Assembly: GCF_004123795.1 (NCBI RefSeq)
Contig: NZ_MSSM01000008.1
Coordinates: forward strand, 1-64,000
Reading direction: 5' to 3'
Origin: Lacticaseibacillus chiayiensis
GTDB taxonomy: Bacteria > Bacillota > Bacilli > Lactobacillales > Lactobacillaceae
Length of the DNA: 64,000 nucleotides
Shown here: piece after piece, positions 15,221 to 23,658 of the stretch
Numbering within the stretch: position 1 is the first letter of the stretch
Layout of the letters: each line of letters begins with the position of its first letter
Made by a program: the position numbers and the translations under genes
The notes under the pieces: generated by a model
Told to the model about the DNA's origin: nothing
Databases searched by the model: none
The model's input: the letters and a program-made list of their open reading frames with translations, nothing else

Positions 15221-15817
15221 ATGACTGAAGGTAAAGGACTCGATGCATTGTTGGAGAAACATCATACCTTCGTCAGCGGCACAGCAACCCGTTACGGTGT
15301 TTCTTCGTCGATGCTTACCAATGCTATTAAAGATGGCCGAATTTCGCGTGAGGCGCGCGGCGTTTATGTTGAAGATGGTTATACATGGGATGATTTTGCA
15401 ATTCTTTCGCAACGCTATAGCAGGGGCGTTTTTGCGCTTGAAACATCGTTGTATCTGTTTGGGTTGACTGATTTAATGCCAAATCGATTTGTCATGGCTT
15501 TTCCATATGGTTATCATCACTCACGATTAGAAGAGCATGGTATTGTGCCCATCTATTATGTCCCAAGTCGTTATTCACCAGGGATTGTCTCTGTCGAAAC
15601 GTCCCATATGAATATTGTGCCAACTTACTCAGTGGAAAGAACGCTGCTCGATATCTGGGAACGTCCTGATGTTGCGCCATATACGCGTAATAAAGCCTTT
15701 AGAAACTATCTTGACGAATATGGGCAGGATAATAGGTCTTATGAAAAACTTGTTAAGCTTAAAGAGCAGCTGTATCCCCACAGCGATCTAACTAAACTTT
15801 TAGAGACACTTGCTTAA
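15221..15817 (+). CDS. AbiEi-type antitoxin/winged-helix regulator without its toxin
   Basis: 198 residues. An N-terminal winged-helix segment (about 1-50, with VSGTATRYGVSSSMLTNAIK and then REARGVYV) is followed by the AbiEi domain with ALETSLYLFGLTD and SVERTLLDIWERP. AbiEi proteins are antitoxins and autorepressors of type IV toxin-antitoxin systems, paired with the nucleotidyltransferase AbiEii. Here the gene is followed by a terminator and an opposing kdgA, and no AbiEii gene is present. GAGGAGG lies six bases before the ATG. It may be an orphan antitoxin, a repurposed regulator, or a remnant of a lost module. Confidence 0.8.
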   Translation: MTEGKGLDALLEKHHTFVSGTATRYGVSSSMLTNAIKDGRISREARGVYVEDGYTWDDFAILSQRYSRGVFALETSLYLFGLTDLMPNRFVMAFPYGYHHSRLEEHGIVPIYYVPSRYSPGIVSVETSHMNIVPTYSVERTLLDIWERPDVAPYTRNKAFRNYLDEYGQDNRSYEKLVKLKEQLYPHSDLTKLLETLA

Positions 15818-15850
15818 TAAAACCAATCGTTTGGGGTTGTCAAATATAAA

Positions 15851-15894
15851 AAACATGCTTGTCAAAAAGCAATCGCTTCTTGGCAAGCATGTTT
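15851..15894. terminator. Bidirectional terminator between abiEi and kdgA
   Basis: AAACATGCTTG (15851-15861) pairs with CAAGCATGTTT (15884-15894), plus inner pairs. T tracts flank both directions, the stronger one for the leftward uronate operon. Confidence 0.85.
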
Positions 15895-15944
15895 CATTTT
15901 CTGAACTTATTTAGTTATTGTACCTAAAGCTGTCGAATCAAAGA

Positions 15945-16595
15945 CTACTTACCAGCCTTGATCTCATCCAACTTTGCCCGGTACTTCTTGGCTGTTGCTG
16001 TAACCCCTGCGTAGTCGCCGGTTTTGGCGGCTGCGGTGAGGTTGCTGCCGGCGCCGACTAAGCTAACGCCAGCATCGAACCAGGTTTCGAGGTTGTCGAG
16101 CGAAACGCCGCCGGTTGGCATGATGGCCAGCTGCGGGAATGGGCCGTGGAGTGCTTTGACCATGGCTGGGCCGGCAACACTGCCAGGGAAGACTTTGACC
16201 AAGTCGACACCGGCTTCGAGCGCGGTTTGAATCTCGGTTGGGGTGAAGCAGCCTGGGGTGTAAGGAATTGAGTAGAGGTTGCAGATTTTGGCAACGTCAG
16301 CGTTGAAGCTTGGGCTGACGATGAACTTGGCGCCGGCGATGATGGCCAGACGAGCTGTAGCCGGATCAAGAACGGTGCCAGCACCGATCAGCACGTCATC
16401 ACGATCGGCGTACTTTTCGCTGAGTTCGTCGAGTGCCTTGTCTGCGTGCGGTACTGTGAAGGTCAGTTCGATTCCGGTCACACCGCCAGCAATCACGGCG
16501 TCAACCGTTTTAACAGCTTCATCGGCGTCATTGCCGCGAACAACAGCGACACAGCCGGTGTTCACTAACCGATTCAGGTAGTCATATTTTTGCAT
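15945..16595 (-). CDS. kdgA: 2-keto-3-deoxy-6-phosphogluconate aldolase (KDPG aldolase)
   Basis: 216 residues, the usual length for the Eda/KdgA class I aldolase family. The Schiff-base lysine is in DLVKVFPG (Lys134) and the catalytic glutamate in IELTFT (Glu43). It splits KDPG to pyruvate and glyceraldehyde-3-phosphate, the last step of hexuronate breakdown. AAGGAG precedes the ATG by eleven bases. It is the last gene of the uxuB-uxuA-uxaC-kdgK-kdgA operon. Confidence 0.95.
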   Translation of the reverse strand: MQKYDYLNRLVNTGCVAVVRGNDADEAVKTVDAVIAGGVTGIELTFTVPHADKALDELSEKYADRDDVLIGAGTVLDPATARLAIIAGAKFIVSPSFNADVAKICNLYSIPYTPGCFTPTEIQTALEAGVDLVKVFPGSVAGPAMVKALHGPFPQLAIMPTGGVSLDNLETWFDAGVSLVGAGSNLTAAAKTGDYAGVTATAKKYRAKLDEIKAGK

Positions 16596-16674
16596 GTTTG
16601 TTTGTTCTCCTTAAACTTGTTTTGTAACAAAGAAATCACGTACTTAGTGAAGCATGAAAGAGGATAAAGCGTTT

Positions 16675-17646
16675 TTATGCTTTACCTATATCATTAAGAC
16701 CCGTTTTCATAAACTTGTCAAGTTGTGATCGTGTTGGGTAGCCGGTGTTGTCGCCTGCTGACTGGATGGCCAAGGCACCGATAGCATTACCGCGGCTAGC
16801 TGCTTCAGCAGGGGAGCGGCCTTCGAGCAATGCACTGATGACACCAAGCGCAAAGCCGTCGCCTGCACCGACCGTGTCAACGATGTGCGTCGCTCGAAAA
16901 CCTGGCGACAACTGACCCGGGACGTCACGGCCTAACAGATACGCGCCTTGTTTGCCGACTTTGACAATGACGAGTTGCGTCTGCGGGCTTTGGTCAAGGT
17001 AGAAGTGGGCGATGGTTTCTGGATCATCGCTACCCACCAAGATCTTACCCTCCGCCGCACCGGGCAGCACGATGGTTGCACTTTTGGCCAACTCGTTGAT
17101 GGTCGTCGCCATAGTTTGTTGATCAGGCCACAGCGCCGGACGCAAATTGGGATCAAACGTGATCATGATGCGATTGGTGATGAGCCGCTTCATCAAGCGC
17201 TTCGTTGCCGCAAGCGTTGAAGCCGAAGCTGCCGGGAAAATGCCGGTAATGTGCGCCAGCTTGACGCCTGCCAGATCAATCCGGTCAATAGCAGCCGGAT
17301 CAAAATGCGCTGCTGCCGATCCGGATCGCAAGTAGTAAGTGTTCGGATCACCGTGCGTGACGCGCGCTTTAAACTCGATGCCGGTCGGGTAACGCGAGGT
17401 CGTGGTGACATTGTCTGACCCGATCCCGGCTGCCGTGAGTTGCTGGCGAATGAAAATGCCGTTGGGGTCTTCGCCAAGATGCGTGATATATTCAACTGAA
17501 TGGCCCAGCCGGCTTAAACCGACTGCGACATTCAACTCAGCACCGGCCAAGTATTTGGTAAAATGTTTAGCTGTTGCGAGAGGGACATCTGCTTCTTCAG
17601 CGGCGAAAACAACAAGTGGTTCACCGATTGTCAGGCATTCATTCAC
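16675..17646 (-). CDS. kdgK: 2-keto-3-deoxygluconate kinase (PfkB family)
   Basis: 323 residues with the PfkB C-terminal signature DTVGAGDGF, catalytic Asp263, and an N-terminal sugar-binding part with AGAELNVAVGLSRLG. It phosphorylates KDG to KDPG. The start is a GTG at 17646 with AAAGGAG eleven bases upstream; a nearby ATG is out of frame. It lies 24 bp after uxaC and 79 bp before kdgA. A second, divergent KDG-kinase-like gene is at 26593. Confidence 0.92.
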   Translation of the reverse strand: MNECLTIGEPLVVFAAEEADVPLATAKHFTKYLAGAELNVAVGLSRLGHSVEYITHLGEDPNGIFIRQQLTAAGIGSDNVTTTSRYPTGIEFKARVTHGDPNTYYLRSGSAAAHFDPAAIDRIDLAGVKLAHITGIFPAASASTLAATKRLMKRLITNRIMITFDPNLRPALWPDQQTMATTINELAKSATIVLPGAAEGKILVGSDDPETIAHFYLDQSPQTQLVIVKVGKQGAYLLGRDVPGQLSPGFRATHIVDTVGAGDGFALGVISALLEGRSPAEAASRGNAIGALAIQSAGDNTGYPTRSQLDKFMKTGLNDIGKA

Positions 17647-17670
17647 GTGTGATCGTACTCCTTTAAATGT

Positions 17671-19101
17671 TCAGTTCTTGTTATCGTAGAAACCAAAGTA
17701 GTTGCGGGCATTACTGTAGCTGATGTTCTTGACGATGCGGCCAAGTGTCTCCAAGTCATACGGAACACGGCCTTGTTCGACTAGCTCACCGTAGAAGTTG
17801 CACAATACCCGGCGGAAATATTCATGTCGCGGGTAGGACAGGAAGCTACGTGAGTCCGTCAGCATCCCCACAAAGTTCGGCAATAGACTTTGCTGGGCAA
17901 ACGTCTGCAATTGCTGATGCATCCCCTCAGCCGTGTCATTGAACCACCAAGCAGCGCCTAGTTGCAGGTGTTGCTTATCACCTTGGCCAACAAAGCTTTG
18001 CAGCATGGTGATCAATGGCATCCAGTCATTTGGATTAAGCGAATAGAAAATGACTTTTGGCAATGGGCCGCGGGCATCCATCGCTTGGAAAAGATCACGA
18101 ATTTCGCCGACCAGATCCGGCTGGCTGCCCATCGCATCAAATCCGGTATCCGGACCGATCTTCTTGAGATTTGGCAGGCTCAGACTACGAGCGACATTGG
18201 CATGGAATTGCATGGTCCAGTTGAATTCATGGTTCAGATCCATCAACATTTCGACTAAGCCGGTGATATATTGATCGTTTTCTTCATCACTGACCGGGCG
18301 ATTTTCGATGCCTTTTTTGATGATGGCGTCGAGCGTTTCCTGGCTTGCCGGACGGAAGTGGAAGCTGTTGAGGCCGTGGTCTGAAAGGCGGCCGCCGTGT
18401 TGGGCGAAGAAAGTGAAGCGTTGTTTCATGGCTTTCTTCAAGGAAGCAAAGTCGGTAATCTCAACACCCGCTGCTTTGCCGAGGGTCTGCAGGTATTCAC
18501 CATAAGCGTTTGCGCAGATCGCCATCAGCTTGTCCGGACGCATTGCTGGCAAGACTTTGAAGCCATTAGCGTCTTCATCTTGTGCGATCAATTCGTGATA
18601 GTGCAGGTCGCTTGCCGGATTGTCGGTGGTGCAGACGACTTCGACGTGACTGCGCCGAATCAGTGCCCGCGGCGTGAATTCGGGCGTTGCCAGTTTGGCA
18701 TTAGTGAGATCCCATGCTTGTTTGGCCGTGTCGCGGCTCAAGACTATGTCGCTGTTGAAGAAACGGCGTAACTCAAGGTGAGTCCACTCAAACACTGGGT
18801 TGCCCCAAGCATTTTCCATGGTTTCGCACCATGCGACGAACTTCTTGTAATCATCGCCGTCGCCGGTAATCAGTTCTTCGGGAACACCATTGGCCCGCTC
18901 AAGCCGCCACTTGTAATGGTCACCGTAAGTACCTTCGTTTAACCAAATGCGGGTAATGTTTTTGAAGTTGCGGTTTTCGTAGATTTCCTGCGGGTTGAGG
19001 TGACAGTGAAAATCGATGATGGGCAAGTCAGCGGCATATTGATGAAATAGTTCCTTCGCCGGCTCGTTGGTTAACAGAAAATCATCGTCCAAAAAGGCCA
19101 T
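17671..19101 (-). CDS. uxaC: Glucuronate isomerase
   Basis: 476 residues matching UxaC of the amidohydrolase fold, with the metal-binding FHCHL motif (His32, His34) and the family pattern near GDHYKWR. It converts D-glucuronate to D-fructuronate (and galacturonate to tagaturonate). The ATG overlaps the uxuA stop by one base (TAATG), so translation is coupled. AAAGGAAG precedes it. Cytoplasmic. Confidence 0.96.
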   Translation of the reverse strand: MAFLDDDFLLTNEPAKELFHQYAADLPIIDFHCHLNPQEIYENRNFKNITRIWLNEGTYGDHYKWRLERANGVPEELITGDGDDYKKFVAWCETMENAWGNPVFEWTHLELRRFFNSDIVLSRDTAKQAWDLTNAKLATPEFTPRALIRRSHVEVVCTTDNPASDLHYHELIAQDEDANGFKVLPAMRPDKLMAICANAYGEYLQTLGKAAGVEITDFASLKKAMKQRFTFFAQHGGRLSDHGLNSFHFRPASQETLDAIIKKGIENRPVSDEENDQYITGLVEMLMDLNHEFNWTMQFHANVARSLSLPNLKKIGPDTGFDAMGSQPDLVGEIRDLFQAMDARGPLPKVIFYSLNPNDWMPLITMLQSFVGQGDKQHLQLGAAWWFNDTAEGMHQQLQTFAQQSLLPNFVGMLTDSRSFLSYPRHEYFRRVLCNFYGELVEQGRVPYDLETLGRIVKNISYSNARNYFGFYDNKN

Positions 19102-20186
19102 TATTTTGCACTTCCTTTTTCTAATGCTTCCCAGAGGCCGTGCAGGTACATGATGCCTAACGCGCGGTCATACAAACCGTAACCCGGGCGACCATTTTCA
19201 CCCCAGATGTTGCGACCGTGGTCTGGCCGGATGTAACCATCATAGTCTAAGTCGTGCAGGGCTTTCATAATTTCGTACATGTCCAGTGATCCGTCTTTAG
19301 AAAGGTGGTCGGATTCGTGAAAGTCGCCTTCCTTATTCATGAACTTGATGTTGCGAGCGTGAATGAACGGTGCCCGGTCTTTCTTGACGAATTCACGGAT
19401 GATGGCAGGCACGTCATTGTCCGGATTTTCGCCCAATGAACCGGTGCAGATGGTAAATCCATTATAACGAGATTCATGCATGCCTTCAATGACACGCATG
19501 TCTTCGGCGTTCTTGTAAACCCGTGGCAGACCGAATAATTCGCGTGGCGGATCGTCGGGGTGCATCGCCATGCGGACGTCATACTTCTCGCAAGTTGGGA
19601 TGATGGCGTCAAGGAAGTACTTCATGTTTTCGCGCAATTTGGCGGCATCAACATTTGCGTAGGCTTTAAACAGGCGTTCGATTTCGGCCAAACGTTCCGG
19701 TTCCCAACCAGGGAGAATATAGCCTTCGGAATTGTTGCGAACCGATTCGATGATGTCATGCGGATCGTCTTTCAGATACTGATGCTGGAAGGCCATGACG
19801 TTGCTGCCGTCTTTTAGCTGATAGTGAAGGTTGGTCCGCAACCAGTCGAAGATCGGCATGAAGTTGTAGCAAATGACTTTGATGCCGTATTCAGACAGAT
19901 TTTTAATGGTTTCTTTGTAGTTTTCGATGTACTTGTCGCGAGATGGCAGGCCAATCTTGATATCATCGTGAATGTTAACGGATTCGATGACTTCGAGCTT
20001 TAAGCCGGCATCTTCGACCTGTTTTTTCAAAGCAGCAATTTTTTCTTTTGGCCAGACGTCGCCAACCGGAACATCGAATAAGGCACCTACGACTTGGTCA
20101 GTACCAGGGATTTGGCGGATTTGTTGCAAGGTGATTGGGTCATCTTTTTCGCCGAACCAGCGAAAACCCATTTTTAAATCAGACAT
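19101..20186 (-). CDS. uxuA: Mannonate dehydratase
   Basis: 361 residues starting MSDLKMGFRWFGEKDD, the conserved UxuA N-terminus. The enolpyruvate-forming TIM-barrel includes ICYNFMPIFDWLRT and the metal-site region RMAMHPDDPP. It dehydrates D-mannonate to KDG. AAAGGAGC lies nine bases before this ATG; an upstream in-frame extension to 20246 lies within uxuB and is rejected. It begins four bases after the uxuB stop. Confidence 0.96.
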   Translation of the reverse strand: MSDLKMGFRWFGEKDDPITLQQIRQIPGTDQVVGALFDVPVGDVWPKEKIAALKKQVEDAGLKLEVIESVNIHDDIKIGLPSRDKYIENYKETIKNLSEYGIKVICYNFMPIFDWLRTNLHYQLKDGSNVMAFQHQYLKDDPHDIIESVRNNSEGYILPGWEPERLAEIERLFKAYANVDAAKLRENMKYFLDAIIPTCEKYDVRMAMHPDDPPRELFGLPRVYKNAEDMRVIEGMHESRYNGFTICTGSLGENPDNDVPAIIREFVKKDRAPFIHARNIKFMNKEGDFHESDHLSKDGSLDMYEIMKALHDLDYDGYIRPDHGRNIWGENGRPGYGLYDRALGIMYLHGLWEALEKGSAK

Positions 20187-20190
20187 AAAA

Positions 20191-21825
20191 TCAAAGCTCC
20201 TTTTCGTGATCTTGACGGAATTGTTCAAGCGTCTTGGCAACCGCACCAGGGCCGGCGATCAGTTTCTTGAAGTCGGCTTCAACTTGATCAGCCAAATCGA
20301 TTTGATACAGGTCATGGCCGAAGATCTGGGCGTTCCTCAAAATTGGCTTGAGGGCGGCGTGAACGTCGGCATCGCTGCCTAATTTGATGTCGGCAACGTA
20401 TGGCTGCAATTGATCCAGCAGCGGGTCGCGGCTTGGCGTGAAGGCATTGCCCTTGTCGTCCAGCGCCATCAAGTAACGGCACCAGCCAGCGAGGATCAAT
20501 GGAATGGCCTTCAGCTGTTTGACGCTGTCAGGGCCCTTGTCCAAATAGTGTTGAAGCGTAACGCCATAACGGATCGGGATCTTCTGTGACGTATCGCTGG
20601 CAATCCGTTGCGGCGTATCCGGAATATTCTTGTTAGGCAAGCGCTTGGTGATCAGCTGATCCAGGAATTTCTTTGGATTGATAATCTTTGGGTCCTTAAC
20701 CACCGGCAAATCTTCTTTATAGCCAAGATACTTGATCAAGGTGAGCAGATCAGGATTTTCGACTTCAGAGGCGATTGAGGTGTAACCCAGCAGATTACCG
20801 TAGATGGCCAGTGCGGTGTGCAACGGGTTCAAGCAGGCGGTGACTTTCATCTGATCGGCATCGTTAACCGTGTCGCGATCGGTGAGAATGACGCCAGCGT
20901 TTTCCAATGGTGGCCGACCGTTCGGGAAGCTGTCTTCGATAACTAGATAATGCGTTTCTTCGGTATTACCGAATGGCGCAATGTTGGTGTGCTTTGGCGT
21001 GTGGACGATGGTGGTGTCCTCAAAACCTTCTGCCTTCAGCTTGTCAGCGACATTTTGCGCAGGGTTCGGGGTGATCCGGTCGATCATGGACCACGGGAAG
21101 CTGACGCGCTTAGGATCAGTCAGATAGTCGATGAAGCCTTGGGTGACCGTGTCGTTCTTGGCCCAACCTTTAGCAATCGTCAAAATGCCGTCTTCGTAAC
21201 GTTTGCCGTTTTCGGAGAAATTGTCGGTGCTGACCATGGCAATTGGCTTGGCGCCTGCTTTATAACGAGCTAACAGCAAGCGAGCGATGGCGCCCATGTT
21301 GGTAACGGCATCATCCGGTTTGCCGGCGATATCGGCTTCGGCTGCTGGGGTCAGCTTACCGTTGATATCGGTGAGTTGATAACCTTTTTCGGTAATGGAC
21401 ATGGTGACCAGTTGCAGGGATGGCTTGGTGAAAATGTCTTTCAAGCGTTCCCAGCCGGCTGGATTGCTCTTGTTGTAGTAGATGGCCTCGGCAACACTGG
21501 CAATCAGCGTCTTATCAAGGGTGCCATCCGGTTGCATGACAACCTGCAAAACCCGATCGTTGTAAGGCTTGTAAATGTCAGCCGGAACGTCGCCATCGTA
21601 GGTTTCGGCAACAATGACACCGGACTTGAGCTTGCCGGTATTCAGCAAATCTTGCGCGATTTTCGCATGGAAGCAGCGGAAAAGGTTCCCACCACCAAAG
21701 TGTACCCAGACCGGATTGACTTGGGTTGATTGCTTCATTTGTTCTTGATCAAATTGCGGAACAGCGATGCCGGCTGCCTTGAATTCATCAGCCTTTGCTT
21801 GATAATCGTCGGTTAACTTAACCAC
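20191..21825 (-). CDS. uxuB: D-mannonate oxidoreductase (fructuronate reductase)
   Basis: 544 residues of the long-chain mannitol dehydrogenase family. The N-terminal Rossmann part has VHFGGGNLFR, and the C-terminal domain has the KVTACLNPLHTALAIYG helix with the catalytic-type Lys-x4-Asn-x2-His pattern. It reduces D-fructuronate to D-mannonate with NADH. The ATG at 21843 is itself part of the GAGGAGG ribosome binding site, so the GTG at 21825, nine bases after it, is chosen. It is the first gene of the operon, directly behind the shared palindromic operator. Confidence 0.93.
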   Translation of the reverse strand: MVKLTDDYQAKADEFKAAGIAVPQFDQEQMKQSTQVNPVWVHFGGGNLFRCFHAKIAQDLLNTGKLKSGVIVAETYDGDVPADIYKPYNDRVLQVVMQPDGTLDKTLIASVAEAIYYNKSNPAGWERLKDIFTKPSLQLVTMSITEKGYQLTDINGKLTPAAEADIAGKPDDAVTNMGAIARLLLARYKAGAKPIAMVSTDNFSENGKRYEDGILTIAKGWAKNDTVTQGFIDYLTDPKRVSFPWSMIDRITPNPAQNVADKLKAEGFEDTTIVHTPKHTNIAPFGNTEETHYLVIEDSFPNGRPPLENAGVILTDRDTVNDADQMKVTACLNPLHTALAIYGNLLGYTSIASEVENPDLLTLIKYLGYKEDLPVVKDPKIINPKKFLDQLITKRLPNKNIPDTPQRIASDTSQKIPIRYGVTLQHYLDKGPDSVKQLKAIPLILAGWCRYLMALDDKGNAFTPSRDPLLDQLQPYVADIKLGSDADVHAALKPILRNAQIFGHDLYQIDLADQVEADFKKLIAGPGAVAKTLEQFRQDHEKEL

Positions 21826-21840
21826 AATGATGAACCTCCT

Positions 21841-21856
21841 CATATACTAATATATC
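21841..21856 (-). promoter_or_regulatory. Uronate regulon operator, copy A (uxuB)
   Basis: On the minus strand it reads GATATATTAGTATATG, 15 of 16 identical to the perfect copy at 25184. It lies between the promoter and the uxuB ribosome binding site, where a bound repressor would block transcription. Confidence 0.8.
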
Positions 21857-21873
21857 AGAACCACACCCATAAT

Positions 21874-21902
21874 ATAGCACGCTTTAGGTAAAATGGAAAG
21901 CG
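21874..21902 (-). promoter_or_regulatory. uxuB operon promoter
   Basis: On the minus strand a TATATT -10 lies about 30 bp upstream of the operator, with a weaker TTTCCA -35 17 bp further up. The coordinates are approximate. The -35 region overlaps the cre-like site. Confidence 0.5.
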
Positions 21903-21908
21903 CTATCA
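21895..21908 (+). promoter_or_regulatory. cre-like CcpA site, copy A
   Basis: GGAAAGCGCTATCA fits the CcpA consensus TGNAARCGNWWNCA at 13 of 14 positions and overlaps the uxuB -35 region. Catabolite repression by preferred sugars is expected. Confidence 0.65.
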
Positions 21909-21983
21909 GTTATCTTTTGACATTTCGCAAAATAAAATTGTGATGCAGACTTAGCAGATCAACTGCATTGGTTCAAGGTCTAA

Positions 21984-22017
21984 AAAAGCCAGACCAACAA
22001 TAGTTAATCTGACTTTT
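21984..22017 (-). terminator. Terminator of the transporter-GH30 operon
   Basis: AAAAGCCAGA (21984-21993) pairs with TCTGACTTTT (22008-22017) with one mismatch. A T run follows in the leftward direction. Confidence 0.75.
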
Positions 22018-22024
22018 CTGAGTG

Positions 22025-23602
22025 CTATTTCTTGTTGGCGTTGACGCCCTTGCCCGGTGCCCAGTCGTCCATAAGGTTGGCTGGATATGGGTTAAGTTTG
22101 AACGCTTCGTCTTCGCGTGGCTGGCTTTCGTTCACCGGTCCGAAGGCTTTGTGTAAGGTGACCGTACCCCATGCCGGAACGGTGACGTGTTGCCAAGCAT
22201 AGGCGCCGTCACGGTTAATGGTGACTTCGGCGTCCAGTGGCTTGCCAGACGGGTTGTAGATATGTGCCGCAATCGAGCCATCCGGTGCCAGGAAAGCGAC
22301 AGACCCGAGGCCGCCAGTGTAGCCATCTTGGGTGTAGTTGGTTGACCCAATGACGATGGAGCCAGGTGCGACATCCTGGTTAAAGTTGCGCAACATATAG
22401 TATTCAAGGTTACGCTGTACTTTACCGGTTTTATGATCAATGGGGACCACGCCACGGCGACCGGTTGCGCCAACCTGATTCGGCAGGCCGCGTTCGTCCA
22501 AAGCGATGTTCCAAAGATCGATCATATTCAAGCCTTGGCGAACGAGCCAGTTACCAATGAGTCCCATCATGATATGAGAGGCATCTTCCGGGGTTTCTTC
22601 GATCATGCAACGCCGTTCGGTCATGGCCAAATGCCAGTTTGGATTCAAGCGACTGCCTTTAAACAGGTTGGTGTATGGCCCATCGTAAGTATGGAAGGCA
22701 AAACCGTCAAAGGCTGCGGCTTCATCAGGGGTGACGAGTTCGCTAAGCGGCTTGTCAATGACATCCAATACGTTCAGACTGCCATCCCAGAAGTACATCT
22801 TCGTATCCGGGAATGTTTTATCCAACGCTGGCCGCAAGTACTTATAGCCGAATTTTGCCAATTGCGGAATTGTCCAGATCATGGCTGGCCAAGCCGGCGC
22901 GTTGGAAGGCTCATTTTGAATGCTCAAGGCGTAAATCGGAATGCCATATTTACGGTATTCTTCGAGGTAGCGAACAAAGTACTGCGCGTAAACGCCTTCA
23001 AAAGTATCCTTAACTGCATAGCCGTTGTTGGTGTATTCACCAAACCGCAAGTGACCGCCCATGTTGAGCTGACCGGTACTCTTCATCCATGCCGGTGCCG
23101 ACCACGGGGATGCCATGATTTTAACGGCGGGATTGATGGCCAGGATTTCCTGAAGAACTGGAATGAGGTACTTCAAATCCTTCGTGGCATCGGAAGCGCC
23201 CGGTTCGCCTTCGCCTATCGAGAATTTCGCTAGGGAAGCATCGTGTTCACCAAACGGCACATCATCATAAGTGTAAAATGGCTGGCTGGCCGGTTCGCAG
23301 GAACCCAGCGGAACACGAATCGTGGAAAAATGACCTTGCTCAGGATCGAAAAGTTCATGTAACAACTCACTGCGCTGTTCTTTACTTTGCTTCCAGATTA
23401 AAGAAGCAGCAGCATCGGTAATCGCAGCGCCGGCACCGATCCATTCTTGATGTTGGTCAGCTGGATCAATGACGATTTTCGCACCGTTGCCAGGTTGCAC
23501 AGTCGGTTGTGGTGTTGGCAGATGGTCACGCTTTTGGCTTAAATCACCCGCAGTGGCAGTCCAAAATTCGGTTGGGTATAAGCCGGAATCTTTTGTGGTC
23601 AT
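22025..23602 (-). CDS. Glycoside hydrolase family 30 enzyme, probable beta-glucuronidase
   Basis: 525 residues with a GH30 TIM barrel and C-terminal beta-sandwich. The acid/base is in QNEP (Glu231) and the nucleophile in MTERR (Glu329). GH30 includes glucosylceramidases, xylanases and the beta-glucuronidase described from Lactobacillus brevis. Co-transcription with a sugar carrier, plus a control site shared with the glucuronate pathway, argues for glucuronidase activity. There is no signal peptide, so the substrate must be imported. AGAAAGGATG precedes the ATG. Alternative: beta-1,6-galactanase or beta-glucosidase specificity. Confidence 0.85.
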   Translation of the reverse strand: MTTKDSGLYPTEFWTATAGDLSQKRDHLPTPQPTVQPGNGAKIVIDPADQHQEWIGAGAAITDAAASLIWKQSKEQRSELLHELFDPEQGHFSTIRVPLGSCEPASQPFYTYDDVPFGEHDASLAKFSIGEGEPGASDATKDLKYLIPVLQEILAINPAVKIMASPWSAPAWMKSTGQLNMGGHLRFGEYTNNGYAVKDTFEGVYAQYFVRYLEEYRKYGIPIYALSIQNEPSNAPAWPAMIWTIPQLAKFGYKYLRPALDKTFPDTKMYFWDGSLNVLDVIDKPLSELVTPDEAAAFDGFAFHTYDGPYTNLFKGSRLNPNWHLAMTERRCMIEETPEDASHIMMGLIGNWLVRQGLNMIDLWNIALDERGLPNQVGATGRRGVVPIDHKTGKVQRNLEYYMLRNFNQDVAPGSIVIGSTNYTQDGYTGGLGSVAFLAPDGSIAAHIYNPSGKPLDAEVTINRDGAYAWQHVTVPAWGTVTLHKAFGPVNESQPREDEAFKLNPYPANLMDDWAPGKGVNANKK

Positions 23603-23658
23603 GTTTAATAAGCATCCTTTCTTGCGTCTATCGCTAACAGTTACTTCTATTCAATTGA

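Noticed and set aside
21826-21843. ATG start of uxuB at 21843
   Set aside because: This ATG is part of the GAGGAGG ribosome binding site itself; the GTG at 21825 has correct spacing.
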